From contig ML677335.1 of NCBI GenBank assembly GCA_007922305.1, forward strand, positions 18,634,246-18,698,245: DNA of 64,000 nt, read 5' to 3'. Under the pieces are notes generated by a model that was not told where the DNA came from, did not search any database, and worked only from the letters and a program-made list of their open reading frames with translations. The DNA is from Dermatemys mawii. Its lineage: Eukaryota > Chordata > Testudines > Dermatemydidae. The position numbers were made by a program, and so were the translations under genes. Of this stretch, positions 36,690 to 48,999 are shown piece after piece (the stretch's first letter is position 1; each line of letters opens with the position of its first letter).

Positions 36690-39600
36690 AGTTCCTTTTC
36701 AAATTGCCATATGAAAGAATTTATTTCAAAAATCACAAGATGTACTAAGACTTTTTACAACTGCATACTGTTATGCAAAGGTTCGCTGATGCTGAATCTC
36801 ATTGGAACAGTCTATGCACAGTAGTACAATGATTAAACAGATAAGGTTTTATACAAGCTTAGCTTAATGGTGGATGCATTATGCCTGCTCCCTAGGAGCA
36901 CAACTTTTTATTCTGGTGAATATGAAGGAAGTGTGTGTGTGTGTTTAAAAACATACACACTGTACATGAAAAAGAATCAACAGCTAGTTACTATGTCAGT
37001 TGTGTATTTCTATTTATCTTTTTTTTAATTTATGGAAAAACAAAAACAAATCATGATACGAACAAAGCACGTGCCATCTACCACATTTGTGTTATCCTTC
37101 ATTTGAGGGATTCAAGGTTCCAAAGCTCTTGAAATCACACAGTGTTGGATTCATCAGAGAAGGGGGTTAAAGTCTTTGGAAACTGAATATAGATGAGAAA
37201 CCTGCTTAGACAAAGCTTATAACTTGCTGACATTATTTTAATCATTGAAGCATATTATGACTTTTATTTGCTTGTAACCTTTTCTATCTTTATACCTTAT
37301 ATTTGGTATCACTTAGTCCTGTGTCTTTTTGATAAATAGGATGATTTAGTTGGGGATTGGTCCTGCTTGGACTAGATGACCTCCTGAGGTCCCTTTCAAC
37401 CCTGATATTCTATGATTCTATGAATCTTGTTTTACTTCTACAATAAACAAATTCAGTGCTATGATTGAAATTAAAGTGTTTGTCAAACCCTGGTTAAATT
37501 AATGAGCTGCAGTGTATTGTTTCTTTAAAGGAGCAATGAACTTAATAACTTCTGTGAGTATTCTAGGAGAGGGCTGGACACTGCAAGGAGACCTCTCTGG
37601 GAACTGGGTTTCTGGGGTTCATTGTTACCTTCAAAGCAAAGTTTGGACTGGCAGAGTCTTGAAGAGTTTGCTGTCTGGGCAGACAAGCTGGTGTATCAGG
37701 GAACTGTGTCACAGGTTAGTAGTAGGGATGGGGGGTGGTAACATGGTAACTTAAAATTCTGGGAACCTCAGCAAATTGTCATATAGGTAGGAAATTTGGG
37801 GGGAAATTCAGGACTGGGAGGGCCTGTGGTTGTGAAAAGTAACTGGGTGGAGGTATGTAGGGTGTGACCTGCATGCTTGTAAGCTGGCTGTTGGAGTCAG
37901 GACTGAAAATCACTGCAGCAAAACATTTAAGGCACCTGGAGCTGCAGGCCAGCTGGTGACACACCCCTTACTGGTATGGGTTGAACCCCAAACCTTCTCA
38001 TTTTATCTTCCTATAGGCTTGTATATGGACTTGCATGTTTGGGGACCTAATGTTGAACTAAAACAGTGTTACTTTCTGCCATCTCCCAAAGAACACAACT
38101 GACCTGTAATATTCAAATCATTTGCAATCTGCTGCAGTACAGGAAATATAGATCACATACATTCAAATTCCTTACCTAGCACTTTTGAGCAGATGAAAGC
38201 AGTTGCTAGTTTTTCCTTTTCCTTTTAAGCTTTTTATAAAATCACCTTGAGCAAAGTGAGACAGCAGTCGAACAGAAGAGGAGCACAATAAGAAAAGCTT
38301 CATTCTTCTGTGCAAATGTCCAAAAGGTAGAATGGGTTTATTTTGGGCAAGTTGTAACATATTAACCCTTCCCACACAAAGCCACAATGAACACACTGTC
38401 AAGTTTTTTTCCAATAATAAAATACGAGGCCATCACTGAAAGTAGGTAAGGATTGAGAACTAACAACCTATTAAGACGTTGGACTATAGAGACAGAACTG
38501 AAATGACCATTCCTAAAAGCTCTTAATACGTTGTTAAACCTTTTACAGTGCTTAGATGGTATATGCTTTATGGATAGATTATGTGGGCTCTCTGGATTTC
38601 ATACTGTCTTGAAGAGTTCGGTAATAGTTGTTTCTTCACTTAAATATAATGATAGCAGTGGCAGCAGGGGACATAACTATACTAGACATGTTGCAGAGAT
38701 TCAGTTTGTGAAGACAGGAGAAGTTAATTTTAAAAACAGCCCTTCATGAATATGGACCAATCTTTCTAACTTCTAGGAATTAATGTTCTCAATAGTGTAT
38801 GAAGTTGTGAAAAAATCTGATTTTTTTTCCTCCTCTTTGAAAGCAGGGGCTGATGTCTGGCTGTAGAGTAGGAAGGCTGACAGTCTGCCTCCAGAGAAGG
38901 GAGTTAGAAAGCTGAAGAATATTCTGTAAAGTGAGAGAGACCCCCTACAGTGGGGCAAGTAAGTAAGATGTTAGTTCTCCAAAAAGTAGTACCTGATCCA
39001 GACACTGCTCTGGCTATTAATTCATATGAAGAGGTAAGGAGAATAAGACTATGGTAAGGAAGAAACAGAAGGCTTGGACAGTTTTTGTTGGTTTAGTCGT
39101 GAACGTTGCTAGATAAAATCTCCCCCGAATACAGGAATGATAGAGGCAAAGCCTGAGTTGAGACTGATTTATATGACAAAAAGGAGGCGACTGAGGCATG
39201 GCATGGTGTCAGAGCCTGTGACGTTGATAAATTAATCAGACTTCTAAATAAAATATGAACTCTTAGTATTACAAGAACAAAGCTTGCATTTCATGAGTTA
39301 CATCTTCTTTCTGAATGTAATTATAGTGGGAACGTTTTATTTGTCTTACGACAGCACTAGAAACCACCCAGACAATGGACTTTGACAACTATATTTACTT
39401 CATGGTGGTGTTTGCAGAAACCTTTGCTTTTGAGTTGAAATGTAATCATGGTCTGAAATGTGTTTAACAGTTTTAATCTCTGTAGCCTCTACACAATTTC
39501 AAGTAGAATGAGATAATAAAACATTGTCATCATAATCATGAAAAGAAAAGGCAGATAGAGTCAAGAGGGAGCGTCAAACACATGCTTTGATAATTATCTC

Positions 39601-40860
39601 ATTTTCTCAATATTGTTTGCAATCTGTGTATTTGACAACAACATAAAATGCAACTGGCACAGTGGCAAGGAGTGCATTAGAAATGTAAAGACATATCTCC
39701 TACCTTTTATATGACCTATAAAAAGTATTCCAAGTTGCTGCTGTTTTTCATGGAATTTGGATTAACTCAAAATGTCTGAAGTCAATTCAGTCATTCAATT
39801 AGTTGTTCATACTTCCGATAGAAATTGTTACCTATTGAGAGAGTAATAATTTTTTTCTATATTTTGTGTCTCAGTGCTCTGTTCTTATATCTAGCAGATC
39901 TATGTTCATGTTCAAGGAAAAAATCCGTAACAGACCCACACAATCCTCTATATTCTTAAATTTAATTTTGCTTAAGTAGAAGAGGGACAGGGAAGTAACC
40001 ACTTCCTGACTTGATATCTGTGTTAAACAAGTTGGCATGTGGGGATTTATAGAAATTGATGCTGAGCGATTCCTGGCATGGCAGAGAATCAAGCTGGAGT
40101 ACTTAGAGTGCAGTAGAGTGTGCATTGAGACACTCAATGATGGTTTTTATTTCCTTAAAGAGAGATCTTTTGGTTGAAGCTCTCTAGAAATTATTTCCCT
40201 GATGTGTGGAATGAAAATTACATTTATGAAACCAAATCATTAACAGTACTACAAGTGCTCTAATTTAAATCATTTGAGTACCAGTGAGTTACTCCAATAA
40301 TGCAGTGCTTTGTATCAGTGCTCCTTGGAAATTTTTCAGGAGAACAGCACTTTCTCTATTGAAATGTTGCTACCAAATTGGTCTATCTATCACATGTAAT
40401 AGTTTCTATTCTGTCAAATCATATTTGAGCTTAAGCGATACATGGTTATCTTGCATACTCCCCCCAACAAAAATGTAAATCCTGTGAACAAAAGCAAGTG
40501 ATGATGCAACATAAGTGATCCACGCTATGAGCCTAATAATATTCTGAATGGTTCTTGTTTAACTCACCTTTACAAAGTACTATGGAAAGAAAGAAAGAAT
40601 TAACTTGTTGTTGGAATTCCACCAGTAAAGGCCACATGGGGGTACATACTAAGTCAGCACACCTTACTCACAACTACACACACAGAGAGAGTACAGTTCT
40701 CCCTCCTACTCCCAGTGAAAAGACCCTCCACTAACCCTGCTATGCTGGCAGTGGCCTAGAACCTGCCAGTGTCTCCAAAAAATTGGACAGCACAGGGTGT
40801 TTGTGTGTGTGGCCACTAGTGTAATGCAGAATTTAATTAAATGTGTCATTCATAGATGTC
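36690..40860. other. intronic DNA with one CR1 tail
   Basis: AT-rich. Apart from the CR1 tail at 37337-37423 and a short GT/AC inverted tract at 36931-36960, nothing was recognised. Confidence 0.55.
37337..37423 (+). mobile_element. CR1 3' tail, sense
   Basis: AGGATGATTTAGTTGGGG, TTGGACTAGATGACCTCC, TGAGGTCCCTTTCAACCC, ATTCTATGATTCTATGA. A short deletion has removed the GAGCAGGGGG part seen in the other tails. Confidence 0.85.
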
Positions 40861-40861
40861 A

Positions 40862-40992
40862 GTGTTTTACAAAGATGAGTAGCATTATCATCCCTATATT
40901 AGAGGGGCTGAGCCAAAGGTTACACGGTCAATTAGTGGCAGAGATAGCAATAGAATGTTGATCTCCCAACTTCCTGGGTCATGCCCTGTCGA
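40862..40992 (-). repeat. MIR / CORE-SINE copy, antisense
   Basis: GCATTATCATCCCTATATT, GAGGGGCTGAGCCAAAGG, TTAGTGGCAGAGATAGC, ATCTCCCAACTTCCTGGG, the antisense MIR order. Confidence 0.6.
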
Positions 40993-41431
40993 ATAAAACT
41001 CATTCTGCCCTTGGAAAGGTGTCAACTTCCAGTTAAATCAGCCAATACTTTAAATTTATTCTTCATGTGGTAAATCTCTTTAGTTGCTTTTGAAGATTTT
41101 CTTTTACTTTAAATCTGAAGTGTGAGGGGTTTTTTTAGCCTAGGCTTTTTAATTGGTTCTTTTAATCCTTTCCATCTGATCTGTGTGATTTATTTTTTTA
41201 TTCTGCGCCCCCTCTTTCCCATCATTGTACGTATCCTAGAATAGTCTTATTCCTGTGAGATGCTCTGTGGGAAGAGTGAAGTTTGGTTTATTCTATGATT
41301 GGAGTTTTTTGGACTAAAAGTCCTTGTCCACATATCTTTTACAGCAATAAAATGCAACAGCAACTAATACTTCTAGTATATCACGTCTCTTCACACCCTG
41401 ACAACAGTATAACTCTTAATACTTTAATGGA

Positions 41432-41512
41432 CGCTGGGCCAGAGCCTCTGCTGTTGTAAAACAGCTTAACTCCATTGTTTGGTCATTTACAGCAGCTGCG
41501 GATCTGCTCCAT
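41432..41512. repeat. palindromic mini-repeat (hairpin MITE-like), copy 1
   Basis: CTGTTGTAAAACAGC, TTAACTCCATTG, then TTTACAGCAGCTGCGGATC. Imperfect foldback. The family consensus I recall is a hairpin around GCTGGTGTAAATC and its inverse. Confidence 0.45.
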
Positions 41513-42224
41513 CACTGCTAAATCCTGTTCAATTTTACTTCACATTCAAATGTTTGCAATTATAGTCTGATCTGAATTTAAGAAATATATTTTCTATTGG
41601 GAAATTAATTATAATTAGAAACCATGATCACACTTATGTTTCTTCATTTCATTACCATAGTTCATGCTTATGCTTTTTCCGAACCAGGCTCTGCAAATAA
41701 TGAAGGTTCTTCTTAAATATTAGCACAATTTGAAACTGGTGATTTTTAGCAATCATTTTATATTCTATATGACGAAAGTGTGTGTGTGAGTACTATATAT
41801 GGAAGAATTCAGTATGTCACTCTTCAGCAGTTTTTAGTAGAGATTGTCCCAGTTCAAAACCCCACATCTGGGTACTCCAAACTGTGGTGTCTTAGAAATC
41901 CTTATCTGGAACTGAAAGTGATAATGGAATCTAAAAAGTTCCAACCCATGGAAACTGTCCTTTTGCTGTTTTCAGTTTGGAAGACCTAACAATTCTTTTG
42001 CCTAGCAATACAAGTTTTTGTTCTGTAGGTCAAATCAGCAGCAAGGAATAAAGGTTCCCTTTCAGGAATTAAGCCTTTAATCATGCACTGCTTTTCCCAC
42101 ATGCCCCACAAAAAGTAGAAGATAGTGATACACATCAGGGATTGATGCCCCTCACTAACTACTTTCTGCTCACTCAGACATCTCTAGATCTACTTGCTGT
42201 ACCATATGTATGGGAGTCTGTAGA

Positions 42225-43095
42225 CAGATGGCGCTGGGACTTGTCCCTTTGTGGGGTGGTGGGGCACCACCCCGCCCTGCCTTCTTTGCTCAGCTGGGTT
42301 AGGGAGTACCTGGCCTGGAGCTCAAGTGCTCAGAACGGTCTGAGCAGCAACAGTTCAGTGCACCCAGGCCCTGAGGCAGGGCAGGGCAACAAACAAGCAA
42401 GCGTCAGGGCTCAGACCCTCAAGGCAGGGGCTGAGCAGCAGCAGACAGGTAGCATGGGTGTCTGGTTGAGGGGGAGACTGCCACCCACGGGTAAGGGTGG
42501 CAGGGGGGACGCAGGCCCACCCACTCCACTGTGTCCCAGCCCGGGGCCCTAGCAGCAGTAACAGATCCGCTGTAGTCAGTGGGAATCCTGACCGCAACAC
42601 ACTGACATTGGTTCTGGGTCATTCCCCGGGCCACTTCCTAACTCCCCCTCAAAGGGTACCTGGTTGGAAGCTGTGTCCTCCATGGGCTCCTCAGAATCGC
42701 TGTCGGGGGGCAGAGGTGGCAGCTCCTCGGGGTATCCAGCAGGCAGTAAGCATGGACCTTCCTCCGGGTAGGCTGGGCGACTCCTCGGGGTAGCGTGGAC
42801 TGGGTAGGCTCGGCCCGTCCTCCTCCGAGTAGCAGGCACAGAGTAGGCTCAGCCAGTTCCCTGGCTCCGGCTAGGTCACAGAGGCTTCCCGCTCAGGATC
42901 TCCAGAAGTAGTGTCTGGCTCCTCTGGTGGCTGCCTCCCAAGTGAGCTCTGGCGCCGGGCCTTTATACTTCCGGTCCTGCGTGCTGACCTCTGGGGGGTG
43001 GGTGCAGGTTTCTCCAGCTCTGCCCACTTTGGTCTCTGGGGAGGCTCGTCCCTCGGTGGGGTGGTGGGGCACCACACCGCCTCGCTACAGAGTCT
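42225..43095. repeat. GC-rich dispersed repeat flanked by a direct repeat, unclassified
   Basis: A sharply bounded GC-rich island. A 35-base unit (GGGGTGGTGGGGCACCAC core) lies at 42243-42277 and, in the same orientation, at 43048-43082, 805 bases apart. Between them, 42508-42552 matches the GC-rich repeat at 9.3 kb. On the minus strand 42839-42576 is open and acidic-proline rich (DSDSEEPMEDTASNQVP); it resembles a repeat-derived peptide I recall from turtles, but I assign no function. Could be an LTR-type element or a composite. Confidence 0.5.
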
Positions 43096-43775
43096 AATTG
43101 GATCTAATTTATGTGCCAAGGAAATGGAAGAAAGCGGAGGTTAAAGTAGTTTTGAAGGCAGCTTTTATTTATACCCTCTTACTTCAGTTCAAAGCAGGTC
43201 TACATGGGGACCTTGTGGAAAGTTAAGATGAGTTAAATTAAGTGTGAAATAAAAGCACATTGAAAGCCTATTAAACCCTTATGTAGAAGTGCTCATTTGC
43301 TAATTAGGGGCCTTAGTTCACTGTAGCTTAATCCAGAGTTTTAGTTAACTTGTCTAAACTTTCCTGAATATTCCTCTGCAGACATGCACTTCGATTCCCT
43401 TATATGGGGGTAGAATGAGGCTAAGTATGTGTAAGGGATTCTTATTGTATGGAAAGTGGTCTAACTTATACCACTTCAGAATGTGGCTCTGGAAATCCAC
43501 AACTATCACTGAATCACATGCATCAATTTTAGCCTGGGTTTCCCATTGACTTAAGTATAAATGGAAGTGAACTCTACCTGACAGGGATTTGAAGGATTAG
43601 GTAAACACAAGCAAATGAAAAGTTGTCTTTATCCCCTTCAGATAACCAAAATCCATTTTCTGTAATTGTTTTTTTAAATCTGGTAAGTTGGGAAAGAGGA
43701 GTGAAGCGCCAATAACCAAGGGTTGAGTAGAAACCCCACAGGAAAGTTTTGTACTGTAATATATGGGGCAAAAAT

Positions 43776-43853
43776 GGGATTGGTCCTGCCTTGAGCAGGG
43801 GATTGGACTAGATGATCTCCTGAGGTCCCTTCCAACTCTGAGATTCTATGATT
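43776..43853 (+). mobile_element. CR1 3' tail, sense
   Basis: GGGATTGGTCCTGCCTTGAG, GGACTAGATGATCTCCTG, AGGTCCCTTCCAACTC, GATTCTATGATT. Confidence 0.85.
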
Positions 43854-44689
43854 AACAATTTTGTTCAGTAAAGAACAATTCCCTAAGGAAACATTACAGA
43901 ATGTTTCTTGAATAGTAACATTAGTGTAAATTGACAAGTGTCTGTGTAATCAGAGGAGTGGTGAGGGAGGGAAACAAAGTTCCTTATAGGCTGGTACAAA
44001 AATTGAGTTAATAATATATAGTAGCACAATAGTTGTTAAAAGGTGACAGTTGTAGCTCTGCATGTTTGTCAGGCAGGTAAAGGACTCTCTGAATCTAGTT
44101 AATACCTTGGAACACATAAATACTATACTAACTGGATTGTACAAACTTCCTAAAACTAGGGATTAGAACAATCTCCCTAGTTCAATCATTTGACCAACTT
44201 TTTCTCTTTGAAAGCATCTTCAAGTACTGACATTCTATCCACTTTTCTTGTACGGGGAGTCCCACATGTCTCCTTGGCTCCAATTTTGGCTGACAGTTGA
44301 TTACTCTTTTATAGTTGCCACAGGTTTTGTGGTCCCATAGAATATATAAATAACACTGAAACTGAGGTGTTAAAATCTCATTCTTGTTTACTTGTTCCCT
44401 CAGAAGAGGATGATTCCTTCTTTATTTGTTTATAAAGTATGCTATTTTAATCATTTTTCTTCATCATGCTAAATCCAAGGATCTGTTACACTGAGTTATC
44501 AGTCTATTAATGGCTTAATACCAGAACTAGAGATGGAGGAATAATTAATATTTTTTTTGTGTGTCTAGCACACCAAAAATCTGGGGAAATCTTTTTGATT
44601 CCAAAAATGTTTGGAACTAATAAGCAAATTTGAAAAGTTTGTTTCAGACCAGTAAACTGTGTGCATGTGTGTCCCCTTTTATAACTGTA

Positions 44690-44850
44690 AGCCCAATGTT
44701 TAGGACACTTGCCTGGGATGTGAAAGGCCCAGGTTTGAATCCCTGCTCTGGAGGGGAGACTTAAACTCTAATCTCTCCCTATCCTAGATGAGTATCGTAA
44801 CCACTGTCCTCTAGGGAGGATATCTCAATCTGTCCCATTGAAGCTGTTCC
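44690..44850. repeat. SINE-like sequence with tRNA-type B-box
   Basis: GGTTTGAATCCCTGCTCT near 44732 resembles a Pol III B box (GGTTCGAATCC). It is followed by TCCTAGATGAGTATC and GTAACCACTGTCCTC, which look like an inverted second tRNA-like arm. Old and diverged. Confidence 0.35.
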
Positions 44851-44977
44851 ACTTTGAATAACTACTTAAATACTCACTGGGCAAAAAGAGAGACTGAGAA
44901 TGTCTCTAGCTTGATATTGAAAGGCACTCATCTGTGAATCCACATCTCCTATTTTCTAGGTGAATACTTTAATTACC

Positions 44978-45080
44978 AAGGGCTAGTCTACACTAGAAGC
45001 ACTACCTAGGTGAAAACACTTTATGCTGACAGAGAGCTCTCCTGGAAACTGTACAGACTGCACTTGAAAGAGCAAAGGGG
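44978..45080. repeat. MITE fragment, Harbinger/hAT-like
   Basis: GGGCTAGTCTACACTAGAAG, then TTTATGCTGACAGAGAGCTC. The GTCTACACT end resembles the Harbinger-type end near 59690-59870. Confidence 0.4.
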
Positions 45081-45318
45081 GGCAGGAGGGAAGGGGATGG
45101 CATATCTGACTACAGTAATTACATTCTAACATGTTAAGGGAACATACTTAAGTAAGTCCCAATTATCATAATTTTATTAGGTTTAAGCATAATTTATAGA
45201 GTTGTACTGTCAACATATAAAGGTAGGGCTAATGTGCTACATGTGCAAACTAATCTGAGACTTAACGTGAAAGATCAGAGAGAAAAAATGAGAGAAACTG
45301 ATGTAAACAACAAAGAAT

Positions 45319-45861
45319 ATGGATTGTGATAAGCATGAGGAAGTCAGCAGGAAAAGACAGGTGTTAGTAATGGGTGATTCGATCATTAGAAACATAGATA
45401 GCTGGGTTTGCGATGACTGGGAGAACCATATGGTGACTTGCCTGCCTGGTGCAAAGGTTGTGGATCTCTCGAGGCATCTAGATAGACTTCTGCCTACTGC
45501 TGGGGAGGAGCTGGTGGTTGTGGTACATGTAGGTACCAATGACATAGGGAAGGGTAGGAGAGACATCCTGGAGGCCAAATTTAGCCAGCTAGGAAAAAGG
45601 CAGAAATCCAGGACCTCTGTGGTGGCATTCTCAGAAATGCTTCCAGTTCCACAAGCAGCTCAGGTAGGCAGGCAGATCTTCAGAGTCTCAATGGGTGAAT
45701 GAGGCGATGGTGTAGAGGAGGGGTTTAGATTTATTAGAAACTGGGGAAACTTTTGGGGCAAGGGAAGCCTGTACAGGAAGGTTGGGCTCCACCTAAACCA
45801 CAGTGGATCTAGACTGCTGGCACTTAACATTAAAAAGGTTGCAGAGCAGTTTTTAAACTAA
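45319..45861 (+). pseudogene. CR1 ORF1, SGNH/GDSL esterase domain
   Basis: Reads RKRQVLVMGDSIIRNIDSW (block I with catalytic Ser in GDS), TCLPGAKVVDLSRHL, VVVVHVGTNDI (block III, GTND), EMLPVP, a stop at 45700-45702, then in the same frame FIRNWGNFWGKGSLYRKVGL, HLNHSG and AEQFLN with a final stop at 45859-45861. Block V should read D-G-L-H; here the catalytic Asp is Val (RKVGLH). In CR1 elements this ORF1 domain is thought to act with the RNP; this copy is inactive by stop and active-site loss. Any upstream zinc-finger part is not recognisable. Confidence 0.8.
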
Positions 45862-45971
45862 GAGATGGGGGAAAGCTGATTGCTGCAGAGGAGCACATGG
45901 ATCAGAGAGAGACTTCTCATAGAGCAGAGTCTATTGGTAGAGATTCTCTAGGTTTTAGTTAGGAAGAGAGG

Positions 45972-48335
45972 ATGGAAGAGGATAAAGTAGGGGCCGGATA
46001 TGACAAACAACATTCATACAAAAAAGAATCTCTGACACATCAGAAAAGGGAAGACAAACAAACAAATAAGTGTTTGTACACAAATGCTAGAAGTTTAAAT
46101 AATAAGCTGGGTGAACTAGAGTGCCTCGTGTTAAAGGAGGATATTGACATAATAGGCATCACTGAAACCTGGTGGAGTGAGGACAATCAGTGGGACACAA
46201 TCGTTCTGGGGTACAAAATGTATCAGAAGGACAGAACAGGTCATACTGGGGAGTTGTGGGGAATGGCATTATATGTGAAGGAAAATGTAGAATCAAATGA
46301 TGTAAAAATCTTAAACAAATCCACATGTTCCATAGAATCTCTATGGATAGTAATTCCATGTTCTAATAAGAATATAACAGTAGGGATCTATTATCAATCA
46401 CTTGACCAGGACAGCGATAGTGATGATGAAATTCTAAGGGAGATTATAGAGACTATCAAAATAAAAACTCAGTGTGGGATTTCACTTATCTCCATATTGA
46501 CTGGATAAATGTCACCTCAGGAGGAAATGCAGAGACAAAATTTCTCAATACCTTAAATGACTGCTTCTTGGAGCAGCTGGTGCACAACGGGAGAGGCAAC
46601 TCTTGATTTAGTCCTGAGTCTAGTGCAGGATCTGGTCCAAGAGGTAACTATAACAGAACCTCTTGGAAATAGTGACCATAATATAACAACATTTAACATT
46701 CCTATGGTGGGAAGAATGCCTCAACAGCTCAACACTGAGGCATTTAATTTCAGAAAGGGGAACTATGCAGAAGTGAGGGAGTTAGTTAAACAGAAATTAA
46801 AAGGTAGAGTGACTAAAGTGAATCCCTTCAAGCTGCATGGATATTTTTCAAAGACGCTATAATAGAGGCTCAACTTAAATGTATACCCCAAATTAAGAAA
46901 AAAACAGTCAAAGAACTAAAGAGCAACCATGTAAAAGAAGCAGTTAGAGATAAAAAGGCATCTTTTAAAAAGTGGAAGTCAAATCCTAGTGAGGTTTATA
47001 GAAAAGCACATAAACACTGCCAAATTAAGTGTAAAAATGTAATAAGCCAAACAGGAGTTTGAACAACAGCTAGCCAAAAACTCAAAAGATAATAACAAAT
47101 GTTTTTTTATGTAAATCAGAAGCAGGAAGCCTGCTAAACAACCAATGAGGTCCCTGGATGATCAATATACAAAAGGAGCACTTAAAGTCAATAAAGTCAT
47201 TGTGGAAAAATTAAATTAATTTTTTGCTTCAGTCTTCATGGCTGAGGACATTAGGGAGATTCCCAAACCTGAGCTGTCTTTTGTAGGCAACAAATCTGAG
47301 GAATTGTCACAGATTGAAGTACAATTAGAGGAGGTTTTGGAATTAAATGATGAACTTAACTGTAACAAGTCAATGGGACCTGATGGCATTCATCCAATAC
47401 TTCTAAAAGAACTAAAATGTGAAACTGTGGAACAATTAACTATGCTTTGTAACTTGTACTTTAAATCATCTTCAGTACCCAATGACTGGAAGATATCTAA
47501 TGTAACACCAATATTTAAAACAGGCTCTAGAGGTGATCCTGACAATTACAGACCAGTAAGTCTAACACCTGTATCAGGCAAATTAGTTGAAACAGTAGTA
47601 AAAAAAATAAAATTGTCAGGAACATAGAAGAACATAAATTGTTGGGCAAAAGTCAACGTGGTTTCTGTAAAGGGAAATCATGTCTTACTAATCTATTAGA
47701 GTTTTTTTGTGTTTTTTTGAAGATGTCAACAAACATGTGTATGAGGGGGATCCAGTGGATAGAGTGTACTTAGATTTTCAGGAAGCCTTTGAAAAGGTCC
47801 CTCACCAAAGGCTCTTGCGTAAATTAAGTTGTTATGGGATAAGTGGGAATATCCTTTCATGGATTGAGAGCTGGCTATAAGACAGGGAACCAAGGGTAGG
47901 AATAAATGGTAAATTTTCAGAATGAAGAGGGGTAACTACTGGTGTTCCTCAAGGGACAATCCTCGGACCAATCCTATTCCATTTATTCATAAATTATCTG
48001 GAGAAAGGGGTAAACAGTGAGGAGGCAAAGTCTTTAGATGATATTAAACTGGTCAAGGTAATTAAGACCCAAGCAGACTGTGAAGAACTTCAAAAACATC
48101 TCACAAAACTAAATGATTGGATAATAAAATGGCAAATGAAATTTAATGTGGATAAATATAAAGTAATGCACATTGGAAAAAATAATCCCAACTATACATA
48201 CAATATGATGGGGGCTAATTTAGCTAGAACTAATCAGGAAAAAGATCATGGAGTCGTCATGGATAGTTCTCTGAAGACATCCACGCAGTGTACAGTGGCA
48301 GTCAGAAAAGCAAACAGGATGGTAGGAATATTTTA
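45972..48335 (+). pseudogene. CR1 ORF2, endonuclease and reverse transcriptase
   Basis: Endonuclease: LYTNARSLNNKLGELE, DIIGITETWW (catalytic Glu), MYQKDRTGHTGE, then in broken frames ATLDLVLS and LGNSDHNI (catalytic SDH). RT: NKSMGPDGIHPILLKEL, PNDWKISNVTPIFKTGSRGD, NYRPVSLTPVSGK, QRGFCKGKSCLTNLLEF, VYLDFQEAFEKVPHQRLL, TGVPQGTILGPILF, and the catalytic box read as SLDDIKL (Asp-Asp codons 48037-48042; usual FADDTKL). Then LNDWIIKWQMKFNVDKYKVM and VRKANRMVGIF. About 375 bases between 46862 and 47238 have no open frame. At least six disabling lesions; dead copy. Confidence 0.9.
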
Positions 48336-48999
48336 AAAAGAGAGAGAGAATATCTTACGGCCCTTATATAAATCCATGGTGCACCAACATCTTGCATACT
48401 GCATACAGATGTGGTCTCCTCATCTCAAAAAAACATATACTGGCATTAAAAAGTTCAGAGAAGGACAACTAAAATGATTATGGGTTTGGAATGGGTCTCA
48501 TGTGAGGAAAGATTAAAGTGGCTAGGACTTTTCAGCTTGGAAAAGAGTAAACTAAGTGGGGATATGATAGAGGTATATAAAATCATGAGTGGTGTGGAGA
48601 AAGTGAACAAGGAAAAGTTATTTACTTGTTCTCATAATGTAAGAACTAGGGACAATAGGTTTAAAACAAATAAAAGGAAGTTCTTTTTCACACAGATCAC
48701 AATCTGTGGAACTCCTTGCCTGAGGAGGTTGTGAAGGCTAGGACTATAACAGGGTTTAAAAGAGAACTGGATAAATTCATGGAAGTTAAGTCCATTAATG
48801 GCTATTAGCCAGGTTGGGTAAGGAATAGTATCCCTAGCCTCTGTTTGACAGAGAGTGGTGATGGATGGAAGGAGAGAGATCACTTGATCATTACCTGTTA
48901 GCTTCACTCATTCCTGGACATCTGGCATTGGTGGTAGACAGGATACTGGGCTGAATGGATCTTTGATCTGACCCATATAGGCTTTCTTATGTTCTAAAA

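Larger units (their letters stand above)
45240..48997 (+). mobile_element. CR1 LINE, nearly full length, sense
   Basis: ORF1 with an esterase domain, ORF2 with endonuclease and reverse transcriptase, and the CR1 3' UTR ending CTTTCTTATGTTCTAAAA near 48997, in the correct order over 3.8 kb. Many stops and frameshifts. It lies in the same orientation as PRKG1. The exact 5' end is not clear. Confidence 0.9.

Noticed and set aside
42142..42552. 136-codon plus-strand frame
   Set aside because: Lies in the GC-rich dispersed repeat; no domain and no gene context.
44732..44750. Possible tRNA gene from a B-box-like sequence
   Set aside because: No A box or cloverleaf could be built; more likely a decayed SINE.
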